DNA from: Ursus arctos | Lineage: Eukaryota; Chordata; Mammalia; Carnivora; Ursidae | Reading direction: 5' to 3' | Length of the DNA stretch: 64,000 nt | Assembly (NCBI RefSeq): GCF_023065955.2 | Contig: NW_026622808.1 | Location: 35,476,475 to 35,540,474 of the forward strand | Part shown: piece by piece, positions 12,101 to 21,497 of the stretch | Layout: every line of letters starts with the position of its first letter | Position numbering within the stretch: the first letter of the stretch is position 1 | Made by a program: the position numbers and the translations under genes | The notes under the pieces: generated by a model | Seen by the model: the letters and a program-made list of their open reading frames with translations, nothing else | The model's database searches: none | What the model was told of the DNA's origin: nothing

Positions 12101-15100
12101 GACGCATCGCTGACCACAAACTGGGCAGTTTCAAGGCTGACGTGCTGGCCCGTGGGGTAAACGGTGGGCTATGGAGGGGGGAGGTCTGGCAGCACGCAGA
12201 GGGTCTAAATCCACCCCGTGCTCCTCCCTGCTTCCCCCCGTCTCTTTCCTCAGAGGGCTGTCCCCACCCATGCACCATGCCACCCCCTCCCCACCCCAGG
12301 CCTGAACGTTCCCGCATGCAGACATCCCCGGGGTGGGCTGCAATGGGACCAAAATGGCCTGATTCGTTGTAGGCCCTTGACCAAAAATGAATCACCTGTT
12401 ACTCCTTACCTCATTCCCCGCCAAGGCATGAGAGCGAGAGGCCAGCCTCTTCTTTCTCACCTGACAGCCTTTTCCCGAACACTTCTGTGCACCCAGCTTC
12501 ATGCCACAGTGCAGTGCGTGTGTGCGTGTGCACGCCGCGGGGGTCGCAGGCGTGTCAGACCTGGACCTGACCGCGGGGTGCTGACTCACGCCTTGCGGTG
12601 CGGTCAAGGGTTCCGAACCGGGGCTTTGAGTAAGGAAAGCTGAGCTGGGCCCTGGCTCCTCCCTCACCAGCTGGGTGACCTGCAGCGAACAGGTCCAGCT
12701 CTCCGGGGCCTCAGTGTCCCTCTCTGTAGCACAGGGTACCAGCGCACTGGATCTCGGCACCGTGTCGCGAGGTGCCCGTGCGCGGGGCGCCCCCAGCGGG
12801 CGAGTCCGGGCTCCTGAGGCTTGGAAGAGAGTAGCGTTTGTGTGGGGGACGTGGTGGGCCTTTAGAGGAGTGGAACAGAGTGGAAACAGCTGGCGGCTTG
12901 ATGGCAGCCCCCCGAGAGAGTAACTTCGGGGGGGCAGGGCGGCGCGGTGGACGAACCGCAGAGACCGGGCACAGGGGGGCCCTGGGAGCCTGGAGCGCCG
13001 GCCAGCGGTGGTGCTCCTCACGGCACGTGGCCCCTCTCCCCCTCGCGACCCTCAGGAGGGCCAAGAATTCAAGACGACCTGCCTGGTGGATGAGGGGGAG
13101 ATGAAGAAACTGCTCCAGGAGCGGGGCCACATGCTGGAGAACCACGTTGAACGCCTCTGGGCCTACCTCACCATCCAGGAGCTGCTGGCCAAGCGGTAGG
13201 ACCGGGGCGGGGGCTTGGACACCGGGGCCTCTGGACCAATGAGGGGAACGGAGAAGGGGTGCTTCTGGGCCTTCGAGGTGGGGAGCAGGTCAGAAGCACT
13301 GGCCTTCAGCCTCGCTCACGGGGTTAACATCAACCCGTTAGTCCACAGTGTGGCCGACCACGGTTTGCCCCTGCCGAGCGGCCGGGCAGGGGGAGGCTGC
13401 CCTTTCCGTGGGGCTGCCGTGTCCAGACACGCTTGGCTCATCCCCACACCCTGCAGGGCAGTTTCCTGGTTATCTCCATTTCACGGTGAGCACGCCGAGG
13501 TGCAGAGACGTTAGACCACTCGCCCAGAATCTCACAGCCGTGCAGTTCTCTGTGTCTCTCTAGGGCACAGTCCCAGCCCTGCCGCATCGCCAGGTTTCCC
13601 GGTGCGAGGGCTTTAAGTCACGAGGTCCTTGAAGGCAGCCACGGGACAGGGGCACTGCAGGTGCCCCACACCTATTTGCTGAATGAGGGAGTGAGTGAAC
13701 AAATGAGCAGAAAAGGGCCAGGGAGTGCGAGTCTGCTGTTGTCCAGGCTGCGGGACTTGGAGCCGGTGTGTGTCTCTTAGGATGAAGCTGGAGGGGAAGG
13801 AGAAGGCCGACTTGACAGCCAAGGCCCTGCAGATGTCGCTGGCCTACCAGTTCGTGACCCCGCTGACGTCCATGACCATCAGGGGCATGGCGGACCAGGA
13901 CGGCCTGGAGCCCGTCATTGACAAGCCCCCCGAGGGTATGTGTTCTGGAAAGGGCCAGGCTGGGGGTCTAGGGAGGCTTCTGAGGGCCAAAAACCTCCTG
14001 GGCTTTAATTCTCTTCCCCTTCTCTCCCTTCCAGATTCTCTGCCCTTGGGTGAGTTTTTAAATCATGCTGGTTTTCAGCAGCTCGTGCTCCAGCCTCCAG
14101 GCACCGGACTCCCTCCTCCACATCCCCCACCCCTTCACCACAAACTAGCTGTTGCCCCCTGTGCACCTGGGGAGCCCCTGTGCAGCCTACATCCAGGCCT
14201 CTGGGCCAGATGGCCCAGGTGGGGGGCAGGGGGCAAAGAGCCCAGGAAGGCTGGGATCCCAGGAGGAGGGTCGGCCGAGGCCTGATTGGCCTCTGGGCCC
14301 AGGGTGCCCTTGGGGAATGAGGCGCGTGCCTCTCAGGTGGGGTGGTGAGGGTGATGCTGTCCTCTGTCGTTGTCCTCTACAGAGATGCTGGGAAACAGAA
14401 AGAGTAAGTGGCTGCATCCCGCCGACATACATCTCTACCTCTCTCCTCCCCACGCGCTGTCCCTCAGGCTGTGTGTTCCACCCCAAGCAAAGCCCCTACT
14501 TGCCTGAGGAGGAAATGACAGACAACAGAGGCTTCCTCACTGCCTCTCACTGGGACCCTCGGAACGGCCCCCTGACCGGGCCTGGCATCCCCTTCTGCCC
14601 CCAGCTCCACCAGGTCCCCATAAAAGGAGACAGATGGGGGGGTCAACACACCCAGAGGCATCGGGGGCTCAGGGGCCACTCCTGCTCTGTGGCTTCAGGC
14701 CTGCCGCCTGGGTGGAGGGGCCCGGGAAGAGGAGCCAGCAGCCCCAGGGGAGCAGGGTGCCATCCTCCTAAATGCTGTTCACTCCCCGCCAGCGTTCATG
14801 CTGTCGGCTCTGCAGCCTTCCCCGACTCGGTCCAGTTCCAACATCCAGCAGTTGCCAAACCAAGTGACTGGAGGTGAGTCCTGGGGAGGGTCTGAGGGAC
14901 ACCCCTGCCTTGCTCCTGGCTGGTCCCAGCCCACCTGCCTGATGCCCAATCTAACGGACTCCATGCTATGCCCCCAGTGGACACTGATCCCCACTTCCTC
15001 ATCCACGTGCCCCAGACGAAGGATACTCTGTGCTTCAATATCAATGAGGAGCCCGGTGTGGTCCTCAGCTTGGTGCAGGACCTGGACACAGGTACGGGTG

Positions 15101-18100
15101 ACGTCACGCCCTCCACCACACGGGGTGGGGCCTGGACTCCCCCATCCTCCATGTGCAGCTGCAGACAGGACAGTGCCGTGGCCTCCACTTCCCACAGCCT
15201 CTGTGCCCCAGTCACCCGGCTGGGCTCAACCTGCCTCCTTCTCTTTCATCTACCTGCCTAGGCCCTAGGTGGCACCTGCTTCATGGACGTGTGACCCGTG
15301 CAGGCACACGGGACCCTATGCTTAGAAGGGCCCATGCTCAGTTTAATATTCTGCTCTGGTCGTCTTGAAATTCTTAACATTTTTTTGAACAAGGGGCCTC
15401 TCACTTTCATTTTGTACCCAGTTCTGCAAGTTACGTAGTGATCCTGCCTCATCCCCCCAATGGAGCCTCTAAGTCCACCCCCAGCGGTGCTCAGGTGGTG
15501 GAACGACTCCCTGTCCGTCTGTGGGCCACTCTCTCTCCCTCCTCCCAGTCCAGTCAGGCCATCTGCAAGGGTTTGCTGAGCACCTCCTCCAGCTTACGGG
15601 TGCAGGAGGACTGAGCCAAAGTCCCTGTTCTTGTGGAGTTTAGCGAAGGGAAACAGGCAAACAAATTCTCAGATGACATGCTGTGTTGGCGTAGTGAGGA
15701 CAAGGAGGGGGCTTGGGGACTGCTCAGGTCACAGGAGGCCTCTGTGCCCTGCTCCTGTGTCAGGGATTAGGACCACAGAGAAGGAGCAGACCCAAGGCCC
15801 ATCCTTGGGGTGATAAGACCCAGAATGTCCCAGAAGCAAGGACTAAGTAGCAGGTAGTTAGTGTGGTAGGAGGAGAGGGGCGAGGAGAGGTGCTGTGTGG
15901 CCTCTGCTACTCCTGAAAGACCCCCTTGGGAGGTGAGACCCTCCAAGCCAGTGTGGCACGGGTGGAGTATGGGTGTCTCCCAGGAGGGACGCATGGTGTG
16001 AGCCAAGGCAGGCTGGCAGGCATCTAGCCAGAGCTGGCCCCTCCCTGACTCAGAGGGCCCCTCACCCTTCTGCAGGCTTCTCCGTGAATGGGCAGCTCAT
16101 TGGCAACAAGGCCAGGAGCCCTGGGCAGCAAGAGGGCACGTATTTCGGGAGGCTGGGGATCTCGAACCCTGCAACGGGCTTTCGGCTGGAAGTGACTCCT
16201 CAGAACATAACCCTGAACCCTGGCTCCGGTGGACCCGTGTTCTCCTGGAAGGACCAGGCTTCACTGCGGCAGCATGAGTAACCAGGCTGGGGCCGGGGCC
16301 CGGGGGGGGCGGGGGAAGCCAGTGCAGGGGTGGGGAGGGATAAGGCACAAAGCCCCAGAGCCAGCTCAGCTGCCTGAGCTTGCTGGACCCCAGTCCCCTA
16401 AGCCATGTCAGTGAATGACATCCATGTGACCTCCCGCCCATTGCTCTCTGTTCCCGGACCCGTGCTCCAGGCCTGGCTGCCTGCACACCTGGGTTTCTGT
16501 GGTGCCTTTGCCCTGCAGTCCATTCCCATTGCCACCAAACAAAGCCTACTCACCTCCTTGGCCCAGCTCAAAGGCCACCTGTTCCCTGAAACCCACCTCG
16601 TCTCTTCTCTGCTAAACTCCAGAGTTCTCCAGGCTTCTCTTTCAGCTTCTGTCTTAGCATGCCTTGTGTTGTGCTTGTTCCTCCTTCCACTCACTCATTC
16701 ACCAAACTCTGCCAAGTACCAGAACTGATGCTCGGCGGCAGAGTTATAGGAAGAAGTGGGCAGAGTCTGGCGTGGAGGACACAGATGAGAGTAGCAGTCA
16801 AAGAACACAGACTTTGATATTAGACAGGATGGAGTCCAAGTCCTTGCTTTACTGCTTACCAGCTGTGTGACACTGGGCAAATTCCTTACTCTCTCTGAGC
16901 CTCGCACGATCCAAGTGAGAAATGAATGATGCAACTTGTATGGAGGGCTTGGCACAGGGCTTGGCACACTGTAAGCCCCCCCCCCCCCAATAGCAGCATG
17001 TGAGACGGAGCTTGTAGCAGGTAACATCCCGCCGTCTGGGAGTGAGGGGGTGTGGGACCTCATGAAAGCTGGATCCAGGAGGACGAGGGCAGCTGAATGG
17101 AGAGGGGTGCCATGCAGCTGCACCTGCCCTCACGGCCGCCCGGCCCTGCAGGGTGGTAGTGACCATCAACAGGAAGAGAAACCTGGTGGTGTCTGTGGAG
17201 GATGGGGGCACTTTTGAGGTTGTCCTGCACCGGGTGTGGAAGGGGAGTGCCGTCACCCAGGACTTCCTGGGCTTCTATGTGCTGGACAGTCACCGGATGT
17301 CGGCGTGGACACATGGGCTACTGGGTATGACCGGCCTGGCAGGCAGAGCTGGGCGGTGCGCGGCGGCAGCCAGTGGGCTCACCATGGGTCAGACTTGCAG
17401 CTGGGCACCAGGGCGGGCCCTCCTCCAACTTGGCCAGCGAGGCTCAGAGCTCCAAAGAGGGCTTGTCCTGGCGAGGGTCTTGTTCCTCAGAAAACCTGTG
17501 ATCAAACACAAGGGGAAACTAAAGCTTAAGTGGGGGCGAGCAGGGAGAGGTCTGAGTAGCAGAAAGGTGCAAACAGACCAGGTCCCTGAGACCTCGGGAG
17601 GGGTGAGTCATTGGCCACACCACTTCTCCTTGTGGCCTTCCTGCAGACACTACAGTCTGTGGGCACCTACCCCTCTGACCCCTCTTCCCCACCAGATTCT
17701 TTGGGAATTGGTCCATAAAGGTAGGACATACAACCGCCCGCCAATATATCTGCTTCTCTATAGCAGGTGAGCGAAAGGTGGCTTTCGATGCCAAAATGTA
17801 TCAGACATAGTCACGCCCTTAGGAAAAAGCATGCAAGCAGCTCTCTAACCTCCAGCGAGCACCTGCTGAGTATGAGGGCCCCCCAGTGGTAACTGCTGCT
17901 TCCACTGTGCCTTTCCAGGACAATTCTTCCACCCCTTTGATTATAAAGTGTCTGACCCCCACCCAGGCTCCGACCCCACGAAGACAGATGCCACAATGGT
18001 GGTGAAGGGCCACCAGCTGACGGTCACCAGGTAGGTGGGCTGCTCTCCCAGTATGTCTGCCCTTGGCGTTCCCATCATTGGTCAGGGATCTAGGTGCTAC

Positions 18101-18310
18101 ATGGGGGAGTGGGCTTCTGGGGGTGGGGGTGCAGCCCTGCTGGGTCCAAAAGGTAACCCCAGCTTTTTGCATCTCCCCAGGGGCTTGCAAAAAGACTACA
18201 GCAAGGACCCCCAGCACGGGGCGGAGGTGACCTGCTGGTTTGTCCACAACAATGGTGCGGGGCTGATTGACGGTGTTTATACTGACTATATCGTCCCTGA
18301 CATCTTCTGA
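5230..18310 (+). CDS. ITIH1: Inter-alpha-trypsin inhibitor heavy chain 1 (22 coding exons)
   Basis: Liver-secreted heavy chain (HC1) of inter-alpha-inhibitor. It is esterified to the chondroitin sulfate of bikunin and then transferred by TSG-6 to hyaluronan, stabilising extracellular matrix. The joined frame is 910 codons plus stop, against 911 residues in human. It begins with a signal peptide (about residues 1-28, hydrophobic core [12 protein letters not shown]), then a short basic KKRQ propeptide, a VIT domain (about 40-165) and a von Willebrand A domain. Its MIDAS motif D-x-S-x-S is intact as DISTS at 297-301. The bikunin-attachment motif DPHF is present at 671-674, where Asp671 becomes the linked C-terminus and everything after it is removed as propeptide. 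An N-glycosylation sequon NLT lies at 284. The first ATG in the exon was chosen because the protein starts MDG like the human one; a second in-frame ATG follows four codons later. Its close paralogue ITIH3 lies downstream in the same orientation. Confidence 0.96.
9130..9170. repeat. (CA)n microsatellite
   Basis: About twenty uninterrupted CA units lie in ITIH1 intron 6, 78 bp before the exon 7 acceptor. CA tracts close to splice sites can bind hnRNP L; any effect here is speculation. The surrounding 8500-8800 segment is AT-rich and looks like an unassigned old repeat. Confidence 0.97.
10840..11170 (+). repeat. L2-like LINE remnant in ITIH1 intron 10
   Basis: The segment follows the typical 3' end of L2: 'tgtattcaacaccact', 'gtgccaagcata', 'ggaccaagaaga', then a purine-rich stretch about a bill of 'gaggcctcctggagga'. 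This is how L2 copies read in mammalian introns. Boundaries are approximate. Confidence 0.5.
12530..12990. other. CpG-dense intragenic segment in ITIH1 intron 12
   Basis: This stretch has clearly more CpG dinucleotides than the flanking intron, for example around 12533-12625 and 12760-12815 ('gtgtcgcgaggtgcccgtgc'). It contains a MIR-like fragment near 12660-12740. No open frame of note and no RNA gene were seen. It could be an intragenic CpG island or simply GC-rich intron ahead of exon 13. Confidence 0.5.
15560..15860 (+). repeat. L2-like LINE remnant in ITIH1 intron 18
   Basis: The order 'tttgctgagcacctcctcc', 'agtccctgttcttgtggag', 'gggaaacaggcaaacaaat' resembles the L2 3' region. The intron (15092-16075) otherwise holds no gene. 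Confidence 0.5.
16825..16975 (+). repeat. MIR SINE remnant in ITIH1 intron 19
   Basis: Contains a well-preserved MIR core: 'ttactgcttaccagctgtgtgac', 'ctgggcaaattccttactc', 'tctctgagcctc'. It is followed by a 13-nt C tract at 16976-16988. Confidence 0.85.
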
Positions 18311-18434
18311 GCCCCTAGCCAGCACACCTGTCCTTTCTTGAGACCATGGCAGAGGAGGATAGCATCTGACCTGCTTCCCATGTCACACCTCCCTGGTCAA
18401 GCTCATCGACTGTGTCAAATCCCCCATGACTTTC

Positions 18435-18440
18435 AATAAA
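18435..18440 (+). terminator. ITIH1: ITIH1 poly(A) signal
   Basis: A canonical AATAAA lies 125 nt after the stop codon, followed by the G/T-rich 'ggctggctgctttttggg' downstream element. This gives a short 3'UTR of about 150 nt. Confidence 0.9.
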
Positions 18441-18459
18441 GAGAAGCTATGTCCACCCA

Positions 18460-21450
18460 GGCTGGCTGCTTTTTGGGAGGGAGGGTGGCCAGGAGGCAAC
18501 CCAAGATACTGCCGCTCAGAGGGCTCTGGGGTCACGGCAGACCTGGAGGCCACAAGGGGCCCTACGCCAACTCTGCCCCCACCTCACCCTGTTCACGGCA
18601 GCTGCCCGATCCTGTGCCCACTGAGCGCCTGGAGTGACCCCTGCACACAGCTCCCCTCACGGGCACTGGCAGCTTCTACAGGCACTGTTCTGCGTCTTCT
18701 TGGAATTAACTAAGTGTATGCTCCCCACAGCCCTAAGGGATACCTGTGTCATGCCCATTTATAGCCAAGGAAACGGAGGTTTGGTGACTTGTCCAAGATC
18801 ACTCATGAGTGCCAGAGCTGGGATTTGAACCCATGCTGTCTGGTGTCAGCATCTGCGTGCCTAACCCCCCATGTGGATCCTCCCGTCAGGCTGGGCAGTG
18901 GATCACAGCCTGCTGGGATTTGGTTCTAGTATTCCAAAGCATCACTTAAAATGCACCTGTGAAAGGAGCATATGAAATCGAAAGGGATCTGGGGTCCCAA
19001 AGAAGTCCTGCCGGGAGCTGGATGCTACAGCCGCTGGGCATGGGGCCTCCGGAGGCAGTTCCAGGGCGTTCCCCCTCAGCTCGCCTTTCCAGCTGCGGGT
19101 TTGCAATTCCAGCTGTGGGAGCCGGAATAGTCCCCAAAGGCAGAGATGGCCACTCCCCATAAGCGGTGCTTTTGGGGAGCCCACTGCCTCCTCATGCTGA
19201 GGCCTGGAATGATCCCTTCAGGGCTCCTTCCCCGGGTTTCCCCTCGGGGCCCATTTCAAGCGCAGTGTCCCAGGGTGCGGCGAGGTGAACCTGTCTGCAC
19301 CGTGGGGAGCCGCTGGCCCTCGGGTGAAGGTTGATGGGCCTCTCCTTTCCAAAGCTTTCTCCTTCTCTGCTGGCTTTCCATCCAGTTCCTACCGCAACAG
19401 GGGCCCATGAGGACCCAGATTGATCACACAAACGCTGAGCTCCAGGGCTGCCCCAGGCCCAGGGAACACAGGGCCCTCAGTGGCGGGCGGGGGACAGCCA
19501 ACAGCGTCGCAGAGGCCAGCAGCGTCTGGAGCCTCCTGGGCTCCTCAAGGGAGAAACTGCCAGATGGCTAGTCGCCCGCCCTGAGCAAGGCCTTCCTGAA
19601 GAGTGGAAAAGCCGTGAGCCCGAAGAGCTCTTAGAGTCCATCTAATTCTCAACTTGGCATGTGACTCTGGGTTCCTCCAAGTCCCCAGCTGTCCCTCCAG
19701 TGTCTGCTGAGCAGCCTCGGAAGTCCTATGTCAAGTCGTCCCTCCCACTAAACTCCAAGTCGTTGGGGGTGAGGAGGCACCTAGAGGAAAGGGCTGGGGA
19801 AGTTCCACAGGCGGCCGCAGGCCCCGAGGAGCCACTGGGCAATGCTGGTTAGACGACCGTTCCGCCACGGCCCCCATCAGCCCATGCTCAGCGACCATGG
19901 GCACGGAAAAGCACCACATGAATGAGATATCCTGGGAGCCAGGCACCCGGCGGCCAGGCTGCAAGGCTGGGTGGCAGCTCTGAGAGGGGTCTCCTGTCTG
20001 CTCGCAGGGATCGGCAGCGGGGACGGGTCCCAGTCAGGCCCTGAGATTGGCGCCAGCCGGCAGTGGGGGTGCATAAGGATTCCAGAGGCCTGGGGAGCAC
20101 GGGCACCCCAGCAGTCCTGCCGCATGGGTAGTGGCCCCCTCAGTGGTTGCTTCATTTGGTCCAATATCGTCTTGTCGATGCAGCCACTCTCCATCATTGC
20201 TTCTGTGGCTCCTGCCACTTCCAACCACTAGCCCACTTCTTCCTCGTGGCTTCTGCTGCCTCATGGAGACTTCTTTCTGCCTTCTCGCTCTTTCTTTGCT
20301 CCCAGCAGTCAACTCTCTCTGTACCATTCATAGTTGGGTGCAGAGCTTTTAACCAAGGCCACAGGACACCGTGAATCAGCTGCCCTGTGCTCGGGCAGCC
20401 TCCTCGACAGTATTCAGTGGTGGCCCCATGGGAGGGTCACTGGGTCACTTTGCTCATAAGCACATGTGTATGGCAGGCAGATGGCTGCCACTCTGGAAGG
20501 TCTAGGGACTGCCAGGGCCCTGGGGTGGCCCAAGAGAGGCCTGAGCTCTGCCTCCGAAGCTCCCATTGTCCCGGTAGCCAGAGCTCCAGCTTCCCTGGAG
20601 ACTCTTAGGGGAATGCTTCTCCAGGAGGTGGGGGCAGCTGAGCCCCTGGCCGGCCCTTGGAACACAGGGATGAACATGTGACCTGGCCTGGCCCTCCGGG
20701 AGCTGAATCCAGACGGACGATCAGACCCAAACAAGCAAACCTCTGCGGAAAGTAATGACGGCGCAGGCCCTCGGGGACTGGGAGCCTGGTGCAGGGCTGT
20801 CAGCTAGGGGACAGCTAGGGGTCAGCTAGGGGACAAAACAGGAAGGCTTCTGGAGGCAGGACATAGGGCTGGCAGGAAGAGAGGTGTGAGGTGCCGAGAA
20901 GGGGACAGCATGCCAGTGGGAAAAGAGTAAGCTCGGAAAAGCAAGCTGGAGCCAGATCACAGAGCGGGCTGGAGCGTAGGACCAGGCCTTTGTCCTTTCC
21001 CTGGGGCCGTGACAACCCAAGAAGGGTCGTGAGCAAGGGGTGCGGCCATGGAGGTCGGAGCCTCAGGGTGACAGGCCTGGGTTTATGCCCCGGCTGCCTG
21101 GAGAGGGCTGGGGGGCTTCTGTCCAGGAGGCCAGCCCAGAGGCCGCGGCAGTGGTGCAGGTAACAGGCAGGAGTACCAAGATGCCATTGGCTTTAGGGGA
21201 GACTCCGCACCCTGTGAGCCCGCACCCAGGGAGCCCTGGGCCCATGGGCCAACACGCAGCGCCTGCTTTCCCTGGGGGCCTCCATGTCCCAACACTGTTG
21301 ACTGCTGACTGTTGACAATCCCCACGGGCCCCTTGGGTACGGGCAGATCCAGGACCTGTTACTCCACCCACGCCCCAGCTTCCCGGGGAGCCCCCCACCT
21401 CCCACTCTTCCCGTCCTACACTGCAGGTCAATGACCCCACTTGGAAAACA
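18460..21450. other. ITIH1-ITIH3 intergenic region
   Basis: No exon or RNA gene is supported. It contains a MIR copy (18690-18850), three short tandem copies of 'cagctagggg' around 20800-20833, and GC-rich unique sequence. Reading frames here are short and lack splice-linked partners. Confidence 0.7.
18690..18850 (-). repeat. MIR SINE remnant
   Basis: The reversed MIR core is clear: 'cccatttatagccaaggaaac', 'tgacttgtccaagatcac', then 'gagctgggatttgaaccc'. Confidence 0.85.
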
Positions 21451-21460
21451 CCAGGCTCAC

Positions 21461-21467
21461 CATATAA
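21461..21467 (+). promoter_or_regulatory. ITIH3: ITIH3 TATA-like box
   Basis: A CATATAA sequence lies about 35 bp before the start codon. If used as a TATA box, transcription would start around 21490 and leave a very short 5'UTR. A start further upstream cannot be excluded from sequence alone. Confidence 0.45.
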
Positions 21468-21497
21468 GGAGCACAGGCCAGGCCTGTGTGCTCAGCG

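Larger units (their letters stand above)
5230..18310 (+). other. ITIH1: ITIH1 exon map (coding parts)
   Basis: Coding exons: 1 5230-5343; 2 5606-5626; 3 5942-6108; 4 6575-6679; 5 7070-7232; 6 7773-7886; 7 9249-9374; 8 9458-9574; 9 10196-10364; 10 10453-10578; 11 11515-11696; 12 11971-12156; 13 13056-13195; 14 13781-13935; 15 14035-14049; 16 14383-14403; 17 14793-14873; 18 14978-15091; 19 16076-16277; 20 17152-17324; 21 17919-18030; 22 18181-18310. All introns are GT-AG. The sum is 2733 nt, exactly 911 codons including stop. Weak donors are those of exons 8 (GTCAAC) and 11 (GTCTCC). Exons 15 and 16 are micro-exons of 15 and 21 nt, supported by phase and by equivalents in ITIH3. The 5'UTR limit is not visible. 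Confidence 0.9.
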
